Source: Roseiflexaceae bacterium UBA965 (GTDB lineage Bacteria; Chloroflexota; Chloroflexia; Chloroflexales; Roseiflexaceae). Taken from it: 10,007 nt of DNA. The translations under genes were made by a program, and so were the position numbers. Below are positions 1-6,020 of this stretch, piece after piece. The stretch is from contig DBCF01000037.1 of assembly GCA_002292925.1 (NCBI GenBank), positions 1 through 10,007 on the forward strand. The letters are read 5' to 3'. The stretch's first letter is position 1. Every line of letters begins with the position of its first letter. Below the pieces are notes generated by a model. The model had not been told where the DNA came from. It saw only the letters and a program-made list of their open reading frames with translations, and searched no databases.

Positions 1-486
1 ACCCTCAAGGGACCATTGCATGGTGGTGCCAACGAGCAAGTGATGCGTTTGTTGCTCGAAATCGGTACCCCCGACCGCGCCGACCAAATCGTCCGTGGCA
101 TGCTCAACTCCAAGAAAAAAATCATGGGCTTTGGACATCGCGTCTACAAGGCCGACGATCCGCGGGCTGCCTGGTTGCAACGCTTGTCACAAGAATTGTC
201 TGAGACCGTCGGTCCCAAGAAATGGTACGAAATCTCAGAAAAAATCCGGCATATGGTGCAAGAATCCAAAGCCTTGCCGGTCAACGTTGACTTCTATTCT
301 GCGTCGGTATACTATGCGTTGGGGATTCCCATCGACATGTTTACGCCTATTTTTGCGATTAGTCGGGTGGCTGGTTGGTCGGCACACGTCTATGAACAAT
401 ATAGCGACAACCGGATTATTCGCCCCGAATCAGAATACATCGGGCCAAACGACGTCCCCTATGTCCCATTGGCGCAACGAGGTTAA
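1..486 (+). CDS. gltA: Citrate synthase, C-terminal part (5' end outside window)
   Basis: This enzyme condenses acetyl-CoA with oxaloacetate to citrate, the cytoplasmic entry step of the TCA cycle. The reading frame is open from base 1 and ends at TAA 484-486. It shows 161 residues, roughly the last 40% of a usual citrate synthase. All three catalytic residues are visible (visible numbering): His7 in the GPLHGGAN motif, His46 in the signature GFGHRVYKADDPR, and Asp97 in NVDFYS. The typical SRVAGWSAHVYEQ helix and the terminal RIIRPESEYIGP segment follow, so the fragment looks intact and active. A 2-methylcitrate synthase cannot be excluded from the C-terminus alone, but the SAHVYEQ/NRIIRP ending is typical of citrate synthase. 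The trk-like gene follows within 3 nt of the stop, suggesting co-transcription. Confidence 0.95.
   Translation, partial: TLKGPLHGGANEQVMRLLLEIGTPDRADQIVRGMLNSKKKIMGFGHRVYKADDPRAAWLQRLSQELSETVGPKKWYEISEKIRHMVQESKALPVNVDFYSASVYYALGIPIDMFTPIFAISRVAGWSAHVYEQYSDNRIIRPESEYIGPNDVPYVPLAQRG
479..482 (+). promoter_or_regulatory. RBS of the trk/ktr-like gene, inside the gltA end
   Basis: GAGG lies 7 nt before the ATG at 490 and overlaps the last codons of gltA. It favours ATG 490 over the in-frame TTG at 487, and it suggests that translation of the two genes is coupled. Confidence 0.55.
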
Positions 487-489
487 TTG

Positions 490-1818
490 ATGAATGCACC
501 GGAATTAACGCAACGTGTGCGTGAATTCATGGCCCAAGCGTTGATTCCGGTAAAACGCATTACTCCTCCCCAGAAACGCACTGCCCTTGTGGGTAGTGCA
601 TTTCTGGGGAGTGCGTTTGTGGCTGCCATGTTGTTTTGGTTGCCCCTCGGTTTTAGCCAGCAGGCCATGTCGCTCGGCAATGCCTGGTTCCTCGCGGTAT
701 CAGCGTTGACTGCTAGTGGTGCTGCCATCCAGCCCATTGCAACGACCTTGACCCCGGCGGGGATGTGGCTGGTGGTGGTATTGCTCCACGGCGGTGGTGC
801 TGGGTTTATGAGCATCACGATAGGCGTGTTGCAACGCCTCGGCGTGCCGATTTTTGCCCACACCAAAATCCGTGGTTGGCGCTTGTTTGCGGCAGTATTG
901 CTCATCGAAATATGGGCGGGGGCATTGCTAGGCTGGCATTGGCGCGGGTTGTATGACACGTTGCCCCAAGCGTTTTTTGCTGGCCTATTTCACGCCACTA
1001 GTGCCTTTGCCAATGCGGGATTTGACTGGATGACCGCCACGTCACCATTGCTGCCAATGATGAATGACTTACCTAGTTTGGCGATTATCGGCACCACCGT
1101 GATGATTGGTTCACTGGGGTTACCGGTGATTGTCGATGTGATTAGCCAACGTCGCAAACTTGCCCAAACGACGATTAGCCTCAGTGTGATGGGGTTGTTG
1201 TTGGCTGGTGGCATGGTGAGTTTGTTGATAAGCCCTGCATGGCAATCAGCACATGCCCAGCAATCGTGGGGTCAGCAAGTACTTTATGCCGGATTTGATG
1301 CGTTAGCCTGGCGGACGGCGGGGATTTTCCAACATGATGACGTGATGCAATTACCCGTGTTGACTCGTGTCGGTCTGCTGGTTGCCATGTTTGTGGGGTG
1401 TGCGCCGGGCTCGATGGGTGGGGGCGTGACGCCGACGACGGTGGTGGTGATGGTGCTGGCTGGTTGGAATCTCATCCACCAACGCCGTGGGGTGCAACTC
1501 TTTGGCCAGACACTGCCACAACCGTTTGTACGGCGAGCAGCCCTTATTTTGGTGAGTGGCGTGGTGGTTGTGTGCGTGTCGACGGTGTTGATTGCGGCCA
1601 TCGACCAGATTGCGCTCGATCGGGCGGTAGTGCTGGCGACGGCGGCTTTTGCCACGACGAGTGTGGACGCTACAGGAGTGCCGTTGAGTGGGGTCGCAAC
1701 CACGATTCTCACTGTGGGGATGCTGTGGGGACGGGTAGGAGTTTTTTTGATTGTGTCGGCGTTTTATGGTGAAAAACTCCCCAAAAATAGCGAGAAACAA
1801 ACGGTGTGGTTGGGGTAA
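490..1818 (+). CDS. Trk/Ktr-type K+ transport membrane subunit (TrkH/KtrB family), orphan
   Basis: This is a 442-residue integral membrane protein with the fourfold M1-P-M2 plan of the SKT (TrkH/KtrB/HKT) cation channels. Three pore loops are recognisable by their filter glycines: SALTASG (Gly77), SAFANAGFD (Gly177, the best-conserved motif) and AWRTAG (Gly278). The intramembrane gating loop after M2 of the third repeat is PGSMGGGVTPTT (about 306-317). The conserved Arg of the fourth repeat is in WGRVG (Arg415). The length fits KtrB rather than the longer TrkH. Two oddities stand out. The fourth pore loop reads AAFATTSVDATG, putting Ser391 where relatives have Gly. The gating loop has Pro where many relatives have Lys. 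No separate ktrA/trkA RCK partner gene is in the window. The family normally imports K+, sometimes with Na+; the substrate here is inferred only. ATG 490 was chosen for its RBS. Confidence 0.85.
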   Translation: MNAPELTQRVREFMAQALIPVKRITPPQKRTALVGSAFLGSAFVAAMLFWLPLGFSQQAMSLGNAWFLAVSALTASGAAIQPIATTLTPAGMWLVVVLLHGGGAGFMSITIGVLQRLGVPIFAHTKIRGWRLFAAVLLIEIWAGALLGWHWRGLYDTLPQAFFAGLFHATSAFANAGFDWMTATSPLLPMMNDLPSLAIIGTTVMIGSLGLPVIVDVISQRRKLAQTTISLSVMGLLLAGGMVSLLISPAWQSAHAQQSWGQQVLYAGFDALAWRTAGIFQHDDVMQLPVLTRVGLLVAMFVGCAPGSMGGGVTPTTVVVMVLAGWNLIHQRRGVQLFGQTLPQPFVRRAALILVSGVVVVCVSTVLIAAIDQIALDRAVVLATAAFATTSVDATGVPLSGVATTILTVGMLWGRVGVFLIVSAFYGEKLPKNSEKQTVWLG

Positions 1819-1928
1819 ATTCGATAAAGTTGCGTCACCCCCGTACAATGCGCCTTTGGCAAGCTGATATGGTCAACTCACACCTGCCCGCTAATCGAGC
1901 ACCTGACACGAAGTCATTTACACCACTT
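1819..1928. other. Convergent intergenic gap, no clear terminator
   Basis: These 110 nt separate the 3' ends of the trk-like gene (+) and the SulP gene (-). I see no GC-rich stem followed by a T-run on either strand. The only stem at this boundary is a short one (CACTTC 1924-1929 / GAAGTG 1934-1939, 4-nt loop) that covers the SulP stop codon and lacks a T-run. Termination is either factor-dependent or uses a weak structure. Confidence 0.5.
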
Positions 1929-3410
1929 CTAGTGAAGTGCAGGCGCTTCTGGTGCCTCGGACTTGTCATAGACTGCTAAGGTGTGTATGAGGGTAGTACT
2001 TGCTTGGTTCATGCCGATAATGTTGACAGTGACACCTTCACGACGAAACTTAAGGATTACCTTGTCGAGTGCTCCCACCGCTGTATAATCCCAAAAATGC
2101 GCATTAGAAACGTCGATGGTCACCGTGTCGAGTCGCTCTTTGACGTCAAATGATTCACTGAATTGGGTGGCCGACACAAAAAAGACTTGACCGTGGACTG
2201 TATAGGTGCGTTGCCGCCCATGTTCGGCAAGTGTAGACTCAACCTGTAGCATGCGCGAGACTTTGCGGGCAAAAAAGAGCGCACTCATCAAGACACCCAC
2301 AAATACTCCTTGGGCAAGGTTATGCGTAAACACCACAACCACTACAGTGGTAATCATCACAAGACTCGATGACTTGGGCATGGTCCGTAAGTTGAGCACC
2401 GACGACCAACGAAAGGTACCAATTGATACCATAATCATCACGGCTACCAAGGCGGCCATGGGGATTTGCCGTACCCAATCACTGAGTACGAGTATCAAAA
2501 AGAGTAAAAAAGCCCCAGCGATAAATGTCGATAAACGTCCCCGTCCCCCTGATTTCACGTTGATGACCGATTGCCCGATCATGGCACAGCCAGCCATGCC
2601 ACCAAACATGCCAGCTACGATATTGGCGACACCTTGTCCCGCACATTCGCGGTTTTTGGCACTGGGCGTGTCAGTCATATCATCGACAATCACTGCAGTC
2701 ATCAACGTTTCGAGTAAACCGACTACTGCTAATGTCAGTGCATACGGCAAGATAATCATCAGTGTATCGAATGTGAGTGGGATATTGGGGAATACGAAGA
2801 GTGGGAATACATCGGGTAACTCACCCATATCACCGACAGTACGTACATCTAGTTGCAATCCGACGCTAACGATGGTCAATACGATGATACTCACCAACGG
2901 TGACGGAATAGCTTTGGTGAAGCGTGGTAGCACATAGATAATCGTAAGTCCGGCTGCTACCATGGCATAGACTTGCCACGTCGCCCCATTGAATTCGGGG
3001 AGTTGCGCCATGAAAATCAAAATTGCGAGTGCATTGACAAACCCAGTGACTACAGAGCGTGACACAAAGCGCAATAAATCGCCGAGACGTAATGCGCCAG
3101 CGATGATCTGGAATATTCCCGTCAATAGGGTTGCTGCCAATAGATATTCGATGCCATGTGATTTGACCAGCGTTACCATTACTAACGCCATTGCGCCTGT
3201 TGCCGCCGAAATCATGCCGGGGCGTCCGCCTACGAAGGCAATCACTACCGCAATACAAAACGAGGCATACAAACCGACTTTGGGATCAACCCCAGCGATG
3301 ATCGAGAAGGCAATTGCCTCGGGGATGAGTGCGAGTGCAACCACAATCCCTGATAATACGTCACCACGAATGTTGCCGAACCATTCGGCACGAATCTTTG
3401 ACCAATTCAT
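1929..3410 (-). CDS. SulP family anion transporter with C-terminal STAS domain
   Basis: This is a 493-residue inner-membrane transporter of the SLC26/SulP family, which moves sulfate, bicarbonate or dicarboxylates with H+ or Na+. The transmembrane domain spans about residues 15-385. It opens with the family signature (GIVVALALIPEAIAFSIIAG, then GLYASF) and a GGRPGMISAATGAMALVM stretch. The segment NRECAGQGVANIVAGMFGG at about 253-271 is also typical. A STAS domain covers about 399-475; its IDVSNAHFWDYTAVGALDK core places Thr443 near the regulatory phospho-Ser/Thr site of SpoIIAA-like domains. The length matches the short bacterial form (Bacillus YbaR/YvdB-like) rather than the longer E. coli DauA. 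The substrate cannot be read from sequence; no cys genes or carbonic anhydrase are adjacent in the window. The ATG at 3410 has AAAGGA (3416-3421) 5 nt upstream. Confidence 0.92.
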   Translation of the reverse strand: MNWSKIRAEWFGNIRGDVLSGIVVALALIPEAIAFSIIAGVDPKVGLYASFCIAVVIAFVGGRPGMISAATGAMALVMVTLVKSHGIEYLLAATLLTGIFQIIAGALRLGDLLRFVSRSVVTGFVNALAILIFMAQLPEFNGATWQVYAMVAAGLTIIYVLPRFTKAIPSPLVSIIVLTIVSVGLQLDVRTVGDMGELPDVFPLFVFPNIPLTFDTLMIILPYALTLAVVGLLETLMTAVIVDDMTDTPSAKNRECAGQGVANIVAGMFGGMAGCAMIGQSVINVKSGGRGRLSTFIAGAFLLFLILVLSDWVRQIPMAALVAVMIMVSIGTFRWSSVLNLRTMPKSSSLVMITTVVVVVFTHNLAQGVFVGVLMSALFFARKVSRMLQVESTLAEHGRQRTYTVHGQVFFVSATQFSESFDVKERLDTVTIDVSNAHFWDYTAVGALDKVILKFRREGVTVNIIGMNQASTTLIHTLAVYDKSEAPEAPALH

Positions 3411-3717
3411 TATTGTCCTTTGTTATATGCCACAAAACCGTCGTTAGTACTCACAGCGATTTGGCTGATTGTGGTTGCCTGCAATCAAAACCATACAACG
3501 CAAGCATACAATCAGCATGAGTGGTAGTGAACAGTAGTGAATGAACGGCGTGTGAACTATAACATAGAAACTACCGTTAGGATAATTTGGGGTACTGTGT
3601 TTGGTTGATAAAACCAATCAATACATCATCGGCAGTGGTAGATTATGTGGTGATATGGGGGGTGGTGTAGCAAATGAGTACTACACCAAACGTTCAGTGG
3701 TTGGTGCCGCAGACTTG
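3411..3717. other. 307-nt intergenic region between antiporter 3' end and SulP 5' end
   Basis: No gene is supported here. The leftward SulP promoter and any antiporter terminator should lie here. Visible structure: an 8-bp inverted repeat GCTGATTG (3464-3471) / CAATCAGC (3509-3516), with a further CAATCA at 3482-3487; an 8-nt direct repeat GTAGTGAA at 3524-3531 and 3534-3541 (10-nt period); a 6-bp AT-rich stem TTGGTT/AACCAA (3601-3606/3612-3617); and the 8-bp stem listed separately at 3663-3688. I could not pick a convincing -35/-10 pair for SulP. Confidence 0.5.
3663..3688 (-). terminator. Candidate stem-loop behind the antiporter gene
   Basis: TGGTGTAG (3663-3670) and CTACACCA (3681-3688) form a perfect 8-bp stem with a 10-nt loop. 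It begins about 29 nt past the antiporter stop codon in the direction of transcription. A run of C, not U, follows in the transcript, so it is not a classical intrinsic terminator. It may protect the mRNA 3' end or assist factor-dependent termination. Confidence 0.3.
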
Positions 3718-5715
3718 TCAGAGCTGGTCTGTTGCGAGTGTATAGCTGCTCAATGGATGTTTTATCAGTTGCTCAAATGTTTGGCGTTGTGCGAAAGTGC
3801 CACACACCGCTACGATATCATCAGCCTCAAGAATGGTTTGGGCATTTGGTGTAATCTGTACTTCGCCCCGTTTGATGACGGCGATTACTAGAACTCCAGA
3901 TTTTTCGCGAATGGCACTTTGTTCAAGTGACTGGTCAACGATTGAGGCATTGGCAGTAAGTGTGTACCAATGCAATGCCAAATCGATGCGTGTTTGTACC
4001 ATTGAACTGAGCAGACTCGTTTGTAGATGTGGTGACAAAATTGGAATATAGGCTGCTGCCCGCACTTCATCACTTAGTTGCTCAATCCGGTCCGCCGACA
4101 CATCAAAGTGCAACAGTGTTTGGCGCATCATCTCAAGTCCGGCTTCGAACTCGGGTTGCACAACTTCATGAATACCGAGGCTGCGTAGTACCTCGATTTG
4201 CGAAATTTTGGCGGCACGAGCCACAATATGCACACTAGGTACTAATTCACGTGCACGGCGGGCGATGGATTCTACATCGAATGCTGAACCAACTGCAATC
4301 AAGACTAGTCGTGCGTGGTCAATACCTGCCGCGTGCAAGACTTCAACGCTTGCTCCATCGCCATAAATAACTGGCATTCCAGCAGCGTTGAGTTCATCGA
4401 GGCGATTTTGATCGCGTTCAATCACTACAAATGATAGATTTAAGCGTTGTAACAGTTGCGCTGTATATTGACCAACTCGACCATACCCTACAATGATGGC
4501 GTGATTTTGTATGGTTACATCGAGTAGTTCATTACTTACATGCGGTAAGGGCTCAGGCCAGATACGTGTTTTGAGGGAATGTAAGGGGTCGCGTAGCTTC
4601 ATCACGATTGGTGTCAAAATCATGGTAACGAGTGCCGTCGCTAACACCAAGTTATATTGATTGCTATCGAGCATCTGCTTGTCAAGTGCTACACGTGCCA
4701 ACACAAACGCAAATTCACCAATTTGGAATAGACCGAGTGCGACAGTGAGGGGTATGTCACCGCGGTAGCCAAAAAAATGCGTGATACCACCAAAAATTAT
4801 CGCCTTGCTTACCGTTACAATCACGACAAATAGCAATATGGTAGGGCTATTTTGCCATAAAAAGAGGGGATTAATCAGCATACCGACCGACACGAAAAAA
4901 AGCATACTAAAAATGTCACGGAGTGGCACAATATCACTTAATGCTTGATGGCTATATTCAGAGTCGCTGAGCACCATACCCGCCACAAATGCCCCAAATG
5001 CAAACGACAAACCAACAAGATACGTGCCGTAGCCAATCCCTAATCCAATTGCCGTTATCGCCACCAAAAACAGTTCACGCGAACCCCATTGAACGATACG
5101 ACGCAACAAATAGGGCATAACACGTGTGCCAACTACTACCATCACCGCCAAAAAAACAAATGCGCGTAGGGCAGCCCAGATTAGGTTGTTCATACCATTT
5201 TCGATTTGATTGAGTTCAGGCAAAATGAGCATCATCGGTACGACGGCTAAGTCTTGGATGATGAGCATACTAATCATGATGCGACTGGCGAGTGAACCAA
5301 GTTCACCTTGTGCCGCAAGGATTTTGAGGATGACCATGGTGCTCGAGAGCGCCACAATCGCACCAGCCCATAACGCTGCGGTGTTGTTCCAGCCGAGCAT
5401 TACCGTGGCCCACCAGCCAATCAGGATACTCAAACCGATTTGGATGGGAGTACCAATGAAGGCTATCCATTTGACTTTTGCAAGCTTATGAAAGTTAAAC
5501 TCGAGACCTAACGCAAATAACAACAGCGCTACGCCGATTTCGGCCAAAATTTCGATATCGTGAATCTCGCTTACGGTTGGTCCAGCCGTATATGGTCCAA
5601 CTATAATGCCGGCCGCAAGATAGCCGATAATCAATGGCTGACCCAAGCGCTGCGCAATCATCCCGCCAATTAATGCAACTATCAAAATTAAGGCAATATC
5701 TGCAGCGATTCCCAT
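3718..5715 (-). CDS. CPA2 family cation/H+ antiporter with fused RCK (TrkA-N/TrkA-C) module, KefB/YbaL-like
   Basis: This is a 665-residue inner-membrane K+(or Na+)/H+ antiporter of the CPA2 group, with the regulatory part fused on. Residues about 1-380 form the Na_H_Exchanger domain. The transport-site helix reads IIQDLAVVP with Gln154-Asp155, the QD pair of Kef-type proteins. EYSHQAL (253-259), LFFVSVGM and LGLFQIGEFAFVLA (about 328-341) are also family-typical. A Rossmann TrkA-N domain follows at about 405-535, with GYGRVG (410-415) and the acidic end of beta-2 in VVIERD (Glu433), so it should bind NAD(H) or another nucleotide. A TrkA-C-like domain covers about 580-650. The start is ATG 5715: AAAGGA (5724-5729) lies 8 nt upstream. 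An in-frame ATG at 5748 would add 11 residues without an obvious RBS. The likely role is pH/K+ homeostasis or osmotic and electrophile stress. No KefF/KefG-like partner is visible. Confidence 0.92.
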   Translation of the reverse strand: MGIAADIALILIVALIGGMIAQRLGQPLIIGYLAAGIIVGPYTAGPTVSEIHDIEILAEIGVALLLFALGLEFNFHKLAKVKWIAFIGTPIQIGLSILIGWWATVMLGWNNTAALWAGAIVALSSTMVILKILAAQGELGSLASRIMISMLIIQDLAVVPMMLILPELNQIENGMNNLIWAALRAFVFLAVMVVVGTRVMPYLLRRIVQWGSRELFLVAITAIGLGIGYGTYLVGLSFAFGAFVAGMVLSDSEYSHQALSDIVPLRDIFSMLFFVSVGMLINPLFLWQNSPTILLFVVIVTVSKAIIFGGITHFFGYRGDIPLTVALGLFQIGEFAFVLARVALDKQMLDSNQYNLVLATALVTMILTPIVMKLRDPLHSLKTRIWPEPLPHVSNELLDVTIQNHAIIVGYGRVGQYTAQLLQRLNLSFVVIERDQNRLDELNAAGMPVIYGDGASVEVLHAAGIDHARLVLIAVGSAFDVESIARRARELVPSVHIVARAAKISQIEVLRSLGIHEVVQPEFEAGLEMMRQTLLHFDVSADRIEQLSDEVRAAAYIPILSPHLQTSLLSSMVQTRIDLALHWYTLTANASIVDQSLEQSAIREKSGVLVIAVIKRGEVQITPNAQTILEADDIVAVCGTFAQRQTFEQLIKHPLSSYTLATDQL

Positions 5716-5723
5716 TTTTTTGA

Positions 5724-5729
5724 TCCTTT
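5724..5729 (-). promoter_or_regulatory. RBS that fixes the antiporter start at 5715
   Basis: AAAGGA on the minus strand is 8 nt before ATG 5715. It would lie inside the coding region if the upstream ATG at 5748 were used, which argues for the shorter form. Confidence 0.6.
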
Positions 5730-5730
5730 G

Positions 5731-5742
5731 TATGTATACATA
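5731..5742. repeat. 12-bp perfect palindrome in the antiporter leader
   Basis: TATGTATACATA is its own reverse complement and sits directly upstream of the antiporter RBS, inside the likely 5' leader. ACATGT (5745-5750) is a second small palindrome beside it. Position and symmetry would fit a repressor operator, but the AT-rich content makes chance plausible. Confidence 0.35.
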
Positions 5743-5811
5743 ATACATGTGATAAGTATATAAAATTACACTATTTTGCTTCTGTGTGGTTGTAAATTAC
5801 CCGCATATGTA

Positions 5812-5840
5812 ATTATACCGGTTTAATTTGGTGATGGCGA
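5812..5840 (-). promoter_or_regulatory. Candidate sigma70-type promoter of the antiporter gene
   Basis: On the minus strand a perfect TATAAT occupies 5817 down to 5812. TCGCCA (5840-5835, 4 of 6 matches to TTGACA) lies 17 nt upstream. Transcription would start near 5805, giving a leader of about 90 nt that includes the 12-bp palindrome. The -35 box is weak, and a perfect palindrome just upstream of it could bind an activator. Confidence 0.4.
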
Positions 5841-5848
5841 AATGGAGT

Positions 5849-5862
5849 CTATTTGCAAATAG
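5849..5862. repeat. 14-bp perfect palindrome upstream of the antiporter promoter
   Basis: CTATTTGCAAATAG is perfectly self-complementary. It lies about 9 nt beyond the candidate -35 box, that is, around -44 to -57 from the inferred start, where activators often bind. This is a candidate operator; no regulator gene is adjacent. Confidence 0.4.
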
Positions 5863-5952
5863 GTACGACGTATTGTATAGCGCTGATTACGCCGTGCCAA
5901 TAATGCCGCTTGTGGTGGCGTTAAGCGTGAGGGTACCGACGTTATTGTGGCT

Positions 5953-6001
5953 ACTACCATAGTGCGATTCGTTGCGCCGCAACGAATCGCACTATGGTAG
6001 T
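5953..6001. repeat. 49-nt perfect palindrome (24-bp arms, 1-nt centre), possible bidirectional terminator or dispersed repeat
   Basis: The arms 5953-5976 and 5978-6001 are exact reverse complements around C5977. As RNA this folds into a very stable hairpin on either strand. It begins 19 nt past the stop codon of Eis-like gene A, at the end of the rsgA/acetyltransferase operon. No T-run follows on either side, so it is not a textbook intrinsic terminator. Other readings are an mRNA 3'-end stabiliser, a REP- or MITE-like dispersed element, or a recognition site for a DNA-binding protein. The perfection of both arms suggests recent origin or active maintenance. Confidence 0.8.
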
Positions 6002-6020
6002 TCCGCCTAATGCATATTGT

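Larger units (their letters stand above)
5716..6020. other. 305-nt intergenic region between Eis-like gene A and the antiporter
   Basis: It contains the antiporter RBS, leader, candidate promoter and two small palindromes, plus the 49-nt palindrome at 5953-6001, all listed separately. A 45-codon ORF on the minus strand (ATG 5960, TAA 5823-5825) begins inside the large palindrome without an RBS. I do not call it a gene. Confidence 0.5.

Noticed and set aside
483..959. Minus-strand 158-codon ORF opposite the start of the Trk/Ktr gene
   Set aside because: Antisense shadow of a membrane protein with clear pore-loop motifs; no RBS or domain.
1351..1848. Minus-strand ORF of 165 codons with a run of His and Arg
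   Set aside because: It is the complement of GTG/GGT-rich codons of the Trk/Ktr membrane protein; it has no family features and lies wholly opposite a well-supported gene.
1844..1890. Possible terminator around GCCTTTGGC in the convergent gap
   Set aside because: The stem is only 3 bp before mismatches and no T-run follows, so it is not a supportable terminator.
2206..2937. Plus-strand ORF of 243 codons opposite the SulP gene
   Set aside because: Low-complexity Thr/Pro/Ser composition, no recognisable domain, and fully antisense to a clear SulP transporter.
3601..3891. Plus-strand 96-codon ORF across the antiporter 3' end
   Set aside because: It starts with TTG without an RBS, its second half is antisense to the TrkA-C domain, and I recognise no family.
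5716..5748. Longer N-terminus for the antiporter starting at ATG 5748
   Set aside because: The extra residues are not like antiporter N-termini, and the good RBS (5724-5729) sits inside this stretch, directly before ATG 5715.
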